From positions 14,707 through 78,706 of the forward strand of contig DATMRF010000103.1 of assembly GCA_035566435.1 (NCBI GenBank): a stretch of 64,000 bases of DNA. The letters run 5' to 3'. The position numbers were made by a program, and so were the translations under genes. Position 1 is the stretch's first letter. The number at the start of each line of letters is the position of its first letter. The DNA is from DATMRF01 sp035566435. Its GTDB lineage: Bacteria > Verrucomicrobiota > Verrucomicrobiia > Limisphaerales > UBA8199. Below the pieces are notes generated by a model. It searched no databases, was not told the origin of the DNA, and saw only the letters and a program-made list of their open reading frames with translations. Shown here piece after piece: positions 37,886-47,171 of the stretch.

Positions 37886-40800
37886 TTGGCCGCATTACCA
37901 CCTACACACTGCGGCACCGGGCGATCGTCGTTGCGATTCTGGTCTTGTTCATTCTGGCAGGCGTAAACTCCTTTCAGCGTTTGCCAGTCGAGGCCTTCCC
38001 GGATGTGTCCAACATGTCGGTGCAGGTCATTACGCTCTTCCCCGGGCACGCCGCCGAGGAAGTGGAACGATTGGTCACCATCCCGATCGAAAACCAGATG
38101 AACAGCGTGCCCAAGCTGGCGGCACTGCGATCTATCAGCTTGTTTGGCCTGTCGCAGGTCACCCTCGTTTTTGAAGACGGAGCGGAACCGGACTATGTCC
38201 GCAACCAGGTGTTTCAGTATTTGAGCAGCGTCACCCTGCCAGCCGGCGCCCAAGCGAGCCTGTCGCCCAATGCCACGCCCATTGGTGAAATCTACCGCTA
38301 CACGCTCAAGGCGCCTCGCGGCTATTCCGCCGTCGAGTTGAAGGCGCTCGAGGACTGGGTGGTCGAGCGCAAGATGCGCACGGTTCCGGGCGTCGTTGAT
38401 GTCGTGGGCTTCGGCGGACCGACGAAGCAGTACCAGGTGCAGGTCGATCCGGTGAAGCTTAAGTCGTACAACCTGTCACTGCAGCAAGTCTTCACGGCGC
38501 TGGCCAACGGCAACCGCAACGCCGGCGGCTCGTACGTCGAGCACGGCTCGGAAATGTATGTGGTGCGCGGGCTGGGCTTTGTGCGCAACCCCGCCGACAT
38601 CGGGGCGATCGCCGTGGACAGCCGGGCCGGCACACCCATCCGCATCAGCGACATCGGCGCCGTCACCATTGGCCACGCGGTCCGCCTCGGACGGGTCGGC
38701 ATGCTCTTCAAGGCTGCCGAAGAGATCAGCGATGATGATGATGCGGTGCAGGGCATCGTGATCATGCGGCGCGGGGAGAATCCGCGCGATGTGCTCGACG
38801 GCATCCACGCCGCCGTGAAAGAGATTAACGCACACTACCTTCCCGCCGGCATCAGACTCATACCTCACTACGACCGCACCGAGCTGATCCACCGGACGCT
38901 GCACACGGTCCGCAAAAACATGATCGAAGGCATCAGCCTGGTTGTGCTGGTGCTGGTGTTGTTTTTGGGCCTTGGCAATTATCGCACCGCCCTCGTGGTC
39001 GCGCTGGCCGTGCCGGTTTCCTTGCTCGGCGCTTATTTCCTGCTGGATTTGCGCGGGATACCCGCGAACCTCATTTCGATGGGGGCGATTGACTTCGGCA
39101 TCATTGTGGACTCGGCGGTGGTGATTGCCGAGAACCTGATTCGCCTGCTGCACGAGCGCAAAGATACGCCGCAATCCCTGTCCGGGGCAATTATCGAGTC
39201 GGTTCGGGAGATGGGCCGGCCCATCTTGTTCTCCAAGGCCATTCTGTTAACCGCGTTTCTGCCGGTTTACACCCTGCAACGCGTCGAAGGCCGCATTTTC
39301 CGACCCATGGCCCTAACACTCACCTATGCCCTGATTACGGGTACACTCTTCGCTGTTTTCGTGGTTCCGGCTCTCCTCAGTATCGTCCTCAAGCGCGCGG
39401 ACCATGAGGAGGAATCGTGGGTCGTACGCCAGCTCATCCGGGCTTATCGCCCGGTGCTCAACTTCGCTTTGAACCGCCGCCAATGGATGTTCGTATTCGC
39501 CGGCGTGCTGTTGGTTGCCGGGGGTCTGGCCTATGGCCTTATCGGTTCGGAGTTCCTGCCCAAGCTGGATGAAGGCGCGCTGTGGGTCCGAATCTTTATG
39601 CCCAAATCGATTTCGCCGTCCGAAGCCGCGAAAATTGTGGATAACGTGCGCCGCCGCCTGGCCTTCTTCCCGGAGACGGAGAATGTCCTCAGCCAACTCG
39701 GCCGCCCCGACGACGGGACCGACATCAACGGCTTCGATGTCTGCGAATTCAACGTGAACCTCAAACCGCGCTCAGAATGGAAAACCGCCTCCCGTCGCGA
39801 AGAGCTGGTCGATGCGATGTCCAAAAATCTGGCGGAAATTCCGGGAATCGAGTCGCAATTCAGCCAGTATATCGAAGACAACGTCAACGAAGCCGTTTCC
39901 GGCATTAAAAGCGAGCTCGCGATCAAACTTTTCGGCGAGGACCCGGAGAAGCTGCAGGAGTACGCCGATAAGATCGCCGAAGCCATCGGCACGGTGCCCG
40001 GGGCCAAAGACGTCGGGACGGACCAATTTACCGGCCAACCGCAGATCCAGATCACCGTGGACCGCTCGGCGATCGCCCGCTACGGAGTGAGCGTGTCGGA
40101 CATTCAATCGGTCGTTGAAACTGCGCTGGGCGGTTCGGTGGCTACGCAGGTGCTCGAAGGCGAGCGCACCTTTGATCTGGTGGTGAAACTCGCGCCCAAA
40201 GCGGTTTCTGATCTGGATTCGATCCGCAATATCCCCGTCTTCGGCTCGAACGGCGAACGCCTGACGCTGGGGGCGCTGACGCGGGTGGAGGTCCGTGCCG
40301 GCCTAGCGAAAGTCATGCGTGAGGGCAACGAAAGGCGAATCGCGATCAAACTTTCAGTGCGCGGCCGGGACCTCGGCTCGCTGGTTCACGAGGCCCAGGA
40401 TAAAGCGTACGCGGCGGTCAAGCTTCCGCCCGGCTATCATATGGTTTGGACCGGCGCGTTCGAGAACGAGCAACGGGCAGTGCACCGCCTGGCCGTCGTG
40501 GTGCCAGTAACGATTCTAGCGATTTTCTTCCTCTTATTTACGGCGTTTGACTCGGGGAAATTCGCGACGTTGATCTTATTAAACGTGCCGTTCGCCGCGT
40601 TGGGCGGGTTGTTGGCGCTGCTGGTGGTCGGACTGGACCTTTCGGTCTCGGCGATGGTTGGTTTCATCGCGCTCTTTGGCGTGTCGATCCAGAGCGGCGT
40701 CTTGCTCGTCGAGCGGGTCCGTGAATTGCGCCGGCTGGGAAAACCCCTGAAGGAGGCGATCATTGAAGGGTCGGTCTCGCGCGTGCGCCCGGTGATGATG

Positions 40801-40980
40801 ACATCCCTGATGGCCGCGCTGGGCCTGCTGCCGGCCGCTATTTCCACTGGCGTCGGCGCGGAAACTGCCCGCCCGTTTGCGGTGGTCATCATTGGCGGTC
40901 TCGTGACTGCGACACTACTCACCCTATTGCTGCTACCCGTCGTTTACCCCAGTTTCGAATCCGAAAAAGTCGAGAGTTGA
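37882..40980 (+). CDS. Heavy-metal RND efflux permease (CusA/CzcA family)
   Basis: Inner-membrane proton-driven pump of about 12 helices, 1032 residues. Helix 4 has the HME-type signature AIDFGIIVDSAVVIAENLIRLLHE with its conserved Asp/Glu, and the protein begins RAIVVAILVLFILAGVNSFQRLPVEAFPDVSNMSVQVIT, typical of CzcA/CusA. Periplasmic loops and the second half (GVSDIQSVVETALGG, NEQRAVHRLAVVVPVTILAIFFLLFTAFDS) are complete. Last gene of a coupled CBA operon. The metal cannot be assigned: CusA-type methionine residues were not checked against a structure. A PII-like gene follows after a tandem repeat. Confidence 0.94.
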   Translation: MIGRITTYTLRHRAIVVAILVLFILAGVNSFQRLPVEAFPDVSNMSVQVITLFPGHAAEEVERLVTIPIENQMNSVPKLAALRSISLFGLSQVTLVFEDGAEPDYVRNQVFQYLSSVTLPAGAQASLSPNATPIGEIYRYTLKAPRGYSAVELKALEDWVVERKMRTVPGVVDVVGFGGPTKQYQVQVDPVKLKSYNLSLQQVFTALANGNRNAGGSYVEHGSEMYVVRGLGFVRNPADIGAIAVDSRAGTPIRISDIGAVTIGHAVRLGRVGMLFKAAEEISDDDDAVQGIVIMRRGENPRDVLDGIHAAVKEINAHYLPAGIRLIPHYDRTELIHRTLHTVRKNMIEGISLVVLVLVLFLGLGNYRTALVVALAVPVSLLGAYFLLDLRGIPANLISMGAIDFGIIVDSAVVIAENLIRLLHERKDTPQSLSGAIIESVREMGRPILFSKAILLTAFLPVYTLQRVEGRIFRPMALTLTYALITGTLFAVFVVPALLSIVLKRADHEEESWVVRQLIRAYRPVLNFALNRRQWMFVFAGVLLVAGGLAYGLIGSEFLPKLDEGALWVRIFMPKSISPSEAAKIVDNVRRRLAFFPETENVLSQLGRPDDGTDINGFDVCEFNVNLKPRSEWKTASRREELVDAMSKNLAEIPGIESQFSQYIEDNVNEAVSGIKSELAIKLFGEDPEKLQEYADKIAEAIGTVPGAKDVGTDQFTGQPQIQITVDRSAIARYGVSVSDIQSVVETALGGSVATQVLEGERTFDLVVKLAPKAVSDLDSIRNIPVFGSNGERLTLGALTRVEVRAGLAKVMREGNERRIAIKLSVRGRDLGSLVHEAQDKAYAAVKLPPGYHMVWTGAFENEQRAVHRLAVVVPVTILAIFFLLFTAFDSGKFATLILLNVPFAALGGLLALLVVGLDLSVSAMVGFIALFGVSIQSGVLLVERVRELRRLGKPLKEAIIEGSVSRVRPVMMTSLMAALGLLPAAISTGVGAETARPFAVVIIGGLVTATLLTLLLLPVVYPSFESEKVES

Positions 40981-40998
40981 CATGTGCAGCCTGATTAC

Positions 40999-41124
40999 TC
41001 ACTGACTACTGCTTACTGACCACTGACCACTGACCACTGACCACTGACCACTGACCACTGACCACTGACCACTGACCACTGACCACTGACTACTGACCAC
41101 TGACTACTGCTTACTGATCACTGC
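40999..41124. repeat. Tandem 7-bp repeat (ACTGACC) between cusA-like and PII-like genes
   Basis: The heptamer ACTGACC repeats uninterrupted about ten to eleven times (41014-41090), with ACTGACT and TTACTGA variants on both sides. It fills nearly the entire 154-base gap. Copy number should vary between strains. Confidence 0.9.
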
Positions 41125-41134
41125 TCACGCTCCC

Positions 41135-41491
41135 GTGAAATACCTGCTCACCTTCATTTCACCGGATGTGCTGCACCGGGTCAAAGACGCCGTCATCCTC
41201 AAGCACATCCACGGCCTGAGTGTCTCGGAAGCCCGCGGTTTCGGCCAGGAACACGAGGTCGGCCATCCCGAATACCGCGAGATCCCAGGCGTCGAGCTGA
41301 CGAAAAAATTCCGCCTGGAGATCGTTTGCCACGACGAGGAAGTCGAACGCGTGCTCCAAGCCATCTACTCTGCTGCGCATACCGGCCATGCCGGGGACGG
41401 CAAGGTTTTCGTCCTGCCGGTCCTCGATGCGTTCCGTCTCAAGACGGGCGAACGGGGTCCCGCCGCTTTGGGGCCAACCTTCGGAGCCTAA
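41135..41491 (+). CDS. PII-like signalling protein (metal-pump-associated type)
   Basis: A 118-residue GlnB-fold protein starting at GTG 41135. It shows VSEARGFGQ (residues 30-38), the B-loop pattern HTGHAGDGKVFVLPV and an RLKTGERG end, all aligned with PII. The T-loop is shortened and lacks the uridylylated Tyr51 of enteric PII. PII-like genes next to heavy-metal RND pumps form a recognised subgroup (often called PII-NG). Its place after cusCBA supports that, perhaps to gate the pump or sense nucleotide state. The GTG has no strong Shine-Dalgarno because the 7-bp repeat is upstream. Confidence 0.85.
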   Translation: MKYLLTFISPDVLHRVKDAVILKHIHGLSVSEARGFGQEHEVGHPEYREIPGVELTKKFRLEIVCHDEEVERVLQAIYSAAHTGHAGDGKVFVLPVLDAFRLKTGERGPAALGPTFGA

Positions 41492-42044
41492 ACGGGCCCG
41501 TCTCGAAAGTGCGTTGTCCTTGGGCCGGAGTAGCTGGAACCACACTCGTTGTGGGAACGGTTGCAGGTTGAAGGTTGAGAGTTGCAAGTTGACCCGTTCA
41601 ACTTGCAACTTGGGACCACAAGAATCCGCGCAGAAAAACGACACTTCTGGGTATGGTCATCCAGCGCGCCGTCCTGGTCTTCGGAGATAGGCTCAAATTC
41701 AGTGGGTGTGAGACAGAATTCTTCCTCCTAAATGGATTCTGTTGGGATTGGGCGATTGTGTATATCGTCGGCTAGAGGGCGGCCCGCGTCGGTCCATCTC
41801 GCAGCTACGGCCGACACCTTCTCTGCGCCCGGAGCTTCAGGCGTCGCTACGCGACGCGAAGGTCAATCGACGCATCCCCCCGTGGACTGAAGTCCACGGC
41901 TACCATCGCTGCACCGCTGCGCGGTGCATGCCGCTGTCGGGTTCAGAAGAAATTTGTCCCACACCCAAATTCAGTTTTCGCACTGGATTTGGCTTTGCAC
42001 GGAAACGGGCTCGCCCTTAAGCTCCGCAGCAACTCGAACACTCT
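41492..42044. other. Intergenic region with one composite palindromic element
   Basis: No gene. Around 41560-41620 is a word-like inverted pair (GTTGAGAGTTGCAAGTTG and TTCAACTTGCAACTTG). The composite palindromic element at 41841-41928 is the notable content. A promoter for the aldo/keto reductase should lie at the right end but was not assigned. Confidence 0.55.
41841..41928 (+). repeat. Composite palindromic (REP-doublet-like) element, copy 1
   Basis: Three palindromes in order: GCGTCGCtacGCGACGC (41841-41857), GTGGACTgaAGTCCAC (41882-41897) and TGCACCGCtgcGCGGTGCA (41910-41928). The same order and spacing recur at 47729-47815 and 50847-50933. Likely a BIME-type element mobilised by a RAYT transposase. 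Confidence 0.85.
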
Positions 42045-42989
42045 ATGCAAACCATTCAATTAGGAGTCAGCTCACTGACCAGCAGCCGGCTGGCGTATGG
42101 TTGCTGGCGCGTCGCCGGAACCTGGGACCCAACCGAAGTGACACCCGAAAGCCGGGCAGCGGGACTTCGAGCCATCTTGGCGGCATATGAGGCGGGCTAC
42201 ATTCTCTTCGACAATGCGGACATTTACTGCGCCGGCGAGGCCGAACGCGTGCTCGGCACCGCGCTCAAAGAGGTCTCTGGAATGCGCCAACGTGTGCTCA
42301 TTGCCACCAAGTGCGGCATCCGACCAGCGGGTGACCCGTACGCTGACTCTCCGGGGCGATACGATTTTTCGGCTGAGCATATCGTCTCCGCGTGCGAGCA
42401 ATCGCTCAAGCGGTTGGGGATTGAAACCATTGACCTCCTGATGCTGCACCGGCCCGACTACCTGGCGGACCCTCAGGAGATCGCTGGAGCGTTTTCGCAG
42501 CTCAAGGGATCGGGCAAGGTACGGTATTTCGGTGTCAGCAATTTCCGGCCCAGCCTGGTGACCGCCCTGCAGGTGGCCTGCCCGATGCCATTGGTAGTGC
42601 ACCAGGTTGAAATCAGCCTGGCGAAGCTGGATGCCTTCACCGACGGCACGCTTGATCAATGCTTGATTGAGCAGATTACACCAATGGCCTGGAGCCCTCT
42701 GGCAGCCGGTCTGCTTGGGGGCGGGGCCAGCCGTCTGCTGGCTTCGCAGAAGGCATACCGCCCGGAAACGTTTCTGCCTGCGATTGACGCCGTGGCGAAA
42801 ACGCGCGGCGCGACTCGGACGGTCGTAGCGCTAGCCTGGCTGTTGAAACACCCGAGCAAAATCCAACCCATCGTTGGCTCGATCAAACCGGATCGGATCC
42901 GCGAAGCCGCGAAAGCCGCCGAATTGGACCTGACCCGCGAAGAGTGGTATCGCTTGCTGATCGCGGCCAGAGGAGAGCCGCTGCCGTGA
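42045..42989 (+). CDS. Aldo/keto reductase (YdhF-like)
   Basis: NADPH-dependent oxidoreductase of 314 residues with a TIM-barrel fold. The catalytic Asp-Tyr region FDNADIYCAGEAERVLGTALKE, the Lys in VLIATKCGIRP, the His in LLMLHRPDYLADPQEI, and the cofactor region LLKHPSKIQPIVGSIKPDRIREAAKAA are present. The sequence around KGSGKVRYFGVSNFRPS is typical of the YdhF-type subgroup. Substrate unknown. Monocistronic as far as can be seen. Confidence 0.92.
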   Translation: MQTIQLGVSSLTSSRLAYGCWRVAGTWDPTEVTPESRAAGLRAILAAYEAGYILFDNADIYCAGEAERVLGTALKEVSGMRQRVLIATKCGIRPAGDPYADSPGRYDFSAEHIVSACEQSLKRLGIETIDLLMLHRPDYLADPQEIAGAFSQLKGSGKVRYFGVSNFRPSLVTALQVACPMPLVVHQVEISLAKLDAFTDGTLDQCLIEQITPMAWSPLAAGLLGGGASRLLASQKAYRPETFLPAIDAVAKTRGATRTVVALAWLLKHPSKIQPIVGSIKPDRIREAAKAAELDLTREEWYRLLIAARGEPLP

Positions 42990-43055
42990 GGGAACGCGCA
43001 GCTGGTAAGGGGTGATGAGTAATCAGTGGTCAGTAATCAGGGTCGGTAATGAGTG

Positions 43056-43643
43056 ATGCGTTTCCGCCTTTTCATCGCGGTAGCCATACCGGAGGAGGTT
43101 AAGGCTGCGATTGAAACAGCGCAGAACGAGCTGCGCCGAACGCTGCCGGGAGGTGTTGTTCGTTGGACCCGACGAGAGCAGTTTCATCTCACGCTCAGGT
43201 TCCTGGGCGACGTGGCGGTGGCGCAACTGGCGGCGTTGGAGGGTGCCGCGCGCCAAGTGTGCGCGAGATTCGCCCCGCTGGAAATGCGCGGCGAGGACGT
43301 TGGCTTTTTCCCGGAGCGCGGGTTGCCACGCGTCATATGGGTCGGGATAAAGGACCAAGCTGGCCGGTTGCCAGAGCTGCAACACGCCCTTCAAGAGGCA
43401 ACGCTTGCTTTCAGTTCCGAGGCGCCGGAAAGGAGATTCACCGGCCACGTCACTTTGGGACGGATCAAGGACATCAGGCGCCCGGAAGCGGAGACGCTCA
43501 CTGAAGCGGGTGCCCGTCTGGCCGGACTACGGTCTGGGTGGTGGACGGCTCCAACGATTGAAATCATGCGCAGCGAGCTTTCGCCAACAGGCGCGACCCA
43601 TACGGCCCTGGCCGCACTGCCGCTGGGCGGAATGGAACCATAG
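43056..43643 (+). CDS. thpR: RNA 2',3'-cyclic phosphodiesterase (2'-5' RNA ligase family)
   Basis: A 195-residue 2H phosphoesterase. Both catalytic H-x-T/S-x motifs are present: FHLTLRFLG (His44) and GHVTLGRIK (His131). N-terminus RFRLFIAVAIPEEVK is family-typical. ATG 43056 is preferred over the overlapping GTG at 43053. In vitro this family opens 2',3'-cyclic phosphates and ligates tRNA halves; the cellular role is uncertain. Confidence 0.94.
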   Translation: MRFRLFIAVAIPEEVKAAIETAQNELRRTLPGGVVRWTRREQFHLTLRFLGDVAVAQLAALEGAARQVCARFAPLEMRGEDVGFFPERGLPRVIWVGIKDQAGRLPELQHALQEATLAFSSEAPERRFTGHVTLGRIKDIRRPEAETLTEAGARLAGLRSGWWTAPTIEIMRSELSPTGATHTALAALPLGGMEP

Positions 43644-43936
43644 TTGAGGGTTCTCGAAATCGGGGGCCATTTCAGGCAACGGGGTGGCGAATTTCTGCTT
43701 TGAATTCCTTTGAATTGGGTTGAAAGACCTTGAAATCCTTTGAAAGGTCTGGGTTGGGGTTAATAAGGCGAAGGGCACTTATGTTTAATTCAGCTTAATT
43801 TACATTAAAATGGCTTAATTTGGCTTAAGCGGTTAAGGTTGGGGCTCGAAGAAAAGGTTTCGCGCTCAGGATTGGTCGGGATTGGTCAGGATGACTCAGG
43901 TTTGCTCGGGCGGCCACTCGCCAGGAGGCCCATCCG

Positions 43937-43996
43937 CGGATGGCCACGGAAGAGGACGGAATAGTCACAAAAAACGGCACAAAGAGGTGAGAATTT
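43937..43996 (-). repeat. Dispersed repeat related to 1878-1946
   Basis: Shares CACGGAAGAGGACGGAAT and GGCACAAAGAGGTGA with the reverse complement of the first copy, with a shorter middle section. Confidence 0.65.
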
Positions 43997-44828
43997 CAGG
44001 GAAGGTCAATTTTGGTGCCGATAGCTGCCGATAGGTGCCGATAGGTGCCGGCAGGTGCCGCTGCGGGCACAGTTCGCCGGGAGCTATCGGCAGCTATCGG
44101 GACCAACGCTTTCGGGGAGCGGGAGCTATCGGGAGCTACTAAAGGCTAAAGTATAAAGGCTAAAGGCTGAAAAGCGGAAAGTCCGGGTACAGGGAATTCA
44201 AGTCGCAGGAAGTCGAAGTTGAGAGGAAGGATTGTGTCAACTTTGGAAAGCTGACAGCGGGTGGAGTTGTCAACTTTCGAAAGTTGACAGTTGACAAGAG
44301 CAGGGCAGAAAGGTGGGCCGCCATTAGGGCGAACCCTTTATTTCTTTCCGCGAGGCGTGTCCTGGCGGGGAGCCGTTATCCGTCAGGCGGCGTAGCACGA
44401 TCCGTTATCCGTCAGGGTGGGTCGGCGGGATATTTCTTTTTCTGACGGTGCGGTGGCGCGATCCGTTATCCGTTATCCGTCAGGCGGAATATTTCTTCGT
44501 CCGAGGGGGGTGATCCAGGGGTGAAACGTTTCCACAGACCGTATTTACCGAGTGATCGTGCGTTTCAGGGGTTGCCAAGGGATGATCCTTGAGGTTGACA
44601 AGGCTGATCCTTGAGGGTTGCCGAACCAGGGAAAAGGGACGACGCGAATGGCGGAAGGGCAGGCGTCGAGGGACGGCGATACGATGGTGTGCGCGGCAGG
44701 GGGTAAATTTGCCGTCAAAGTGTCCCAAGGCCGTGTTTACCGAGGTTTTTGCATTTTCAAAGTGTCCCAGAAATGTCCCGGAAGCGTCCCACACTATCCT
44801 ACAGCATCCTGCGTGGCATAGTCGGGAA

Positions 44829-45084
44829 TGTGCGTTATCCGTTAAGGTGAGCTGGGAGAATTTCTTTCTTCGGGCAGGGATTCGAAAGTGCAAAAGTGTA
44901 GCCAAAAGCGTAGCACCTACAAAACCGTAGCACCCGGAAGAGCATGGCCCGGTGCGATCCGTTATCCGTTATTCGTTAGGGTGGCCCAGGAGAATATCTT
45001 TCTTCGGACATGGGTTGAGAAATGCAAAAGTGTAGCAGCAAAAACGTAGCACCTGCAAAAACCTAGCACCCGGAAGAGCATAGC
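44829..45084. repeat. Imperfect direct duplication of about 130 bp
   Basis: Segment 44829-44950 and segment 44951-45084 share, in order, CGTTATCCGTTA, a GGAGAAT..CTTTCTTCGG stretch, TGCAAAAGTGTAGC, AACGTAGCACCT-like and GCACCCGGAAGAGCAT. Internally the word GTAGCACC is also repeated. Confidence 0.75.
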
Positions 45085-45607
45085 TTGTAACCAGCCTCCC
45101 GCTGATCCGTCTCATGGGGTGGGAGCGAAAAGTTTTTACGACGGATGGGACCAAATGGGCACGGATTGCCAACGGGGCGCCTCCGCTCGGAGGTGCGGCG
45201 GAAAAGTGGTGTAGGCAAGTGGAGGGAAGCAGAAAGATGCTGGCAGAAACCTGGGAATGGAAAGAGCGATGGCGGGAGAAATGGGTGCTGCTACCGCGTG
45301 TTTGAGGACGAACGCTCGCCGAGAGCCTTTGCCGGCGCGTGCGGGTTGGCGGCTGTCAATCCCCTGCTATTTCGATGTCCAACCGCAAAACCCCGCCGGC
45401 TTGCAAGGCCACTGGACGCTCTGCTGACTCCTCATAAAACGGCAATCCCGCAGCCTGCGGGCTGTCTTCCAGGCACAGTCGGGACCCGGTTTGCCAGGAG
45501 TATGTTACATTCTAAGTAACCGACCCCGTTCTGGCCGATCCGGGGTCTGAAAGCGCCTTCCAGAGGCAGATTCTCAGCGCCGATCAATCTCACCCTATGT
45601 CCGACCT

Positions 45608-46135
45608 TCATCGGGATTCGAGGATGCGCTTAACTCCGATTGCAACTGCCGCGGTGTCTTTGTCTGAGCAGTCAATTATAAGGTCCTTCGCTTCTCTGAA
45701 GATATTATCGAAATGGGCGTGGGTATGGACCGTGACACTTTGATCCACTTCGGGGCGGAAGTCTCCGTTAGGTTGCTGTAGCTTCACATGTTCCTTGATT
45801 CGTTCCCTGCTTTTGAACAAGTAAACCAAGAGGACTCCCAACTCTCGGGCCGCTTTATAGTATGCATCCAGCATGGGGGGGTGGATGCTCAGGGCGATAA
45901 CTGCGGGCGTGTCTTTGGCAGAAAGCCAATCGCGGAATTCGGAGACTGGCGGCGCCACCCTTACCCCTAATGCTCTATCCATGTCGGCCAACTCCCGACT
46001 GAATCCCAACTTTTCGATACAAGACGATTTGCCTGCGGCAGAATGACCGATAAGGGCAATACGGGCGCTCACAAAGGCGAGTCTATCCGGCGTGCCTTGG
46101 ACTACAAAGTAAATCCCGTGGTCACAGACCCGCAC
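45608..46135 (-). CDS. Small P-loop NTPase, shikimate-kinase-like
   Basis: A 175-residue protein with Walker A GHSAAGKSS (residues 30-38), followed by the nucleoside/shikimate-kinase pattern of an Asp pair (ELADMDRALG), a beta strand TPAVIALSIHP, and an Arg-containing lid FKSRERIKEHV. This is the size and order of small metabolite or nucleotide kinases, but no substrate motif is recognised. Start at 46135 overlaps the peptidase gene by 14 bases; a GTG at 46072 (VSARIALIGHSA) would give a more compact kinase. The gene is less GC-rich than the surroundings. It forms a coupled pair with the trypsin-like peptidase. Confidence 0.7.
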   Translation of the reverse strand: MRVCDHGIYFVVQGTPDRLAFVSARIALIGHSAAGKSSCIEKLGFSRELADMDRALGVRVAPPVSEFRDWLSAKDTPAVIALSIHPPMLDAYYKAARELGVLLVYLFKSRERIKEHVKLQQPNGDFRPEVDQSVTVHTHAHFDNIFREAKDLIIDCSDKDTAAVAIGVKRILESR

Positions 46136-47171
46136 CTCGAACTATCGGGATTCCTTCGTTGCCTGAATCCATCAGCGTTCGCAAGGTCGTGTTCGCCCCG
46201 AGAGATAGTTGCATTGCGGGACTGACCATTGCCCCATACGCATGTTTTGAGACTTCAGAACTGGTGCTGACGACACCTCTTACGACTGAGCCATCTGCAC
46301 CAAATATCGGTGCGCCGCTCATCTTGCCCGGTATTTTAGCAAGGAACTCGAAACAAGGGCCCGGCGCGAAGACGACCTTTTCGTTGTGGTTGTTCGGGAA
46401 AACATTGTTCGCTGGCCCCAAAGAAACATACAAATCCTGCTTGAACTCCGGAACTGTGGGCGTTCCGCCGCGAACTTCTATCGGGATGTCTGCCATTTCA
46501 GCATAACCGATGGCCATAGCCCTCTCACCTTTGGTGAAGCTGTTTAGGGAAAGTGACAGCGGCTGATGCCCGGCTCCATCGGGTAATAACGAGATCTTAC
46601 AAATGGCTATATCGGTCAGCATCTCAAAAGTCGGCTCCAAGTGCGGAAGGGGGCTGTCTTTCCATTGGCCCCAGCAACGGCAATCTTGAAACGGATAAAA
46701 AATACTGCCGATGCGTCCCGTGGCTGGGCTGAGAGGGATCAAAACACCGAACCGCATACCATCCGGAAATTTAATGGCGTTGTCCTCTCTTGCGACCGTA
46801 GCCTGCTTCCGGTCATAAGGGTCGAGGAAAACATGGCAGGCAGTGATGAGATACCCGGTGCAGCTAACCATGAATGCCGTCCCGATGCAGCGGATGAAAG
46901 CGTCGCCATCGACCCAAGCAATGACGGGGACAATGCTTTGCTTCACCAGAAAATCCGTATAACCGAACGTGGTCAGCGAGCCGTAACTATCGTATGTCAT
47001 GGGCCGGTCAGAAGGCTTTTCAAGGATGCTTTTGAACTGGAAGAAATCCGGCTCACAACCAGCTTTGGGTCTTAGCATGAGGGGCATGAACCCACCAATG
47101 ACCCATTTACCATCTTTGTCTTTGTTCCAGAGGGTTTTTAAAATCCCCACTTCTCGCATCTTGTCGGGCAT
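46122..47171 (-). CDS. Trypsin-like serine peptidase domain protein
   Basis: A 349-residue protein without a signal peptide, so probably cytoplasmic. The chymotrypsin-fold triad is intact by motif: GTAFMVSCTGYLITACHVF (His113), LTDIAICKI (Asp187) and PGKMSGAPIF (Ser285). About 80 residues precede the protease core (GGFMPLMLRPKAG...SYGSLTTFGYTDFLVKQ) and match no family known to me. It overlaps the P-loop protein gene, and the pair sits between a repeat desert and a 1.2-kb intergenic region, which suggests a horizontally acquired islet. Cytoplasmic trypsin-like domains paired with an NTPase are seen in some anti-phage systems, but no such system is established for this pair. Confidence 0.72.
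   Translation of the reverse strand: MPDKMREVGILKTLWNKDKDGKWVIGGFMPLMLRPKAGCEPDFFQFKSILEKPSDRPMTYDSYGSLTTFGYTDFLVKQSIVPVIAWVDGDAFIRCIGTAFMVSCTGYLITACHVFLDPYDRKQATVAREDNAIKFPDGMRFGVLIPLSPATGRIGSIFYPFQDCRCWGQWKDSPLPHLEPTFEMLTDIAICKISLLPDGAGHQPLSLSLNSFTKGERAMAIGYAEMADIPIEVRGGTPTVPEFKQDLYVSLGPANNVFPNNHNEKVVFAPGPCFEFLAKIPGKMSGAPIFGADGSVVRGVVSTSSEVSKHAYGAMVSPAMQLSLGANTTLRTLMDSGNEGIPIVRGAGL

Larger units (their letters stand above)
43644..45607. other. Two-kilobase gene desert made of decayed tandem repeats
   Basis: No supported gene. Successive blocks each have their own repeated word: CCTTTGAA (43690-43750), GGCTTAATTT (43785-43835), GGATTGGTC (43864-43885), GCCGATAGGT and GGGAGCTATCGG (44025-44135), GGCTAAAG (44140-44170), GTCAACTTTCGAAAGTTGAC (44234-44296), ATCCGTTATCCGTCAGG (44379-44500 and again to 44980) and TGTCCC (44715-44795). 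Open frames such as 44480-44905 on the minus strand only translate these repeats. It separates thpR from the peptidase/kinase islet. Confidence 0.7.

Noticed and set aside
44480..44905. 141-codon open frame on the minus strand
   Set aside because: It crosses the repeat desert and its residues mirror repeated DNA words; no family resemblance.
45145..45519. 124-codon open frame before the islet
   Set aside because: Composition and frame usage look random and no motif is recognised.
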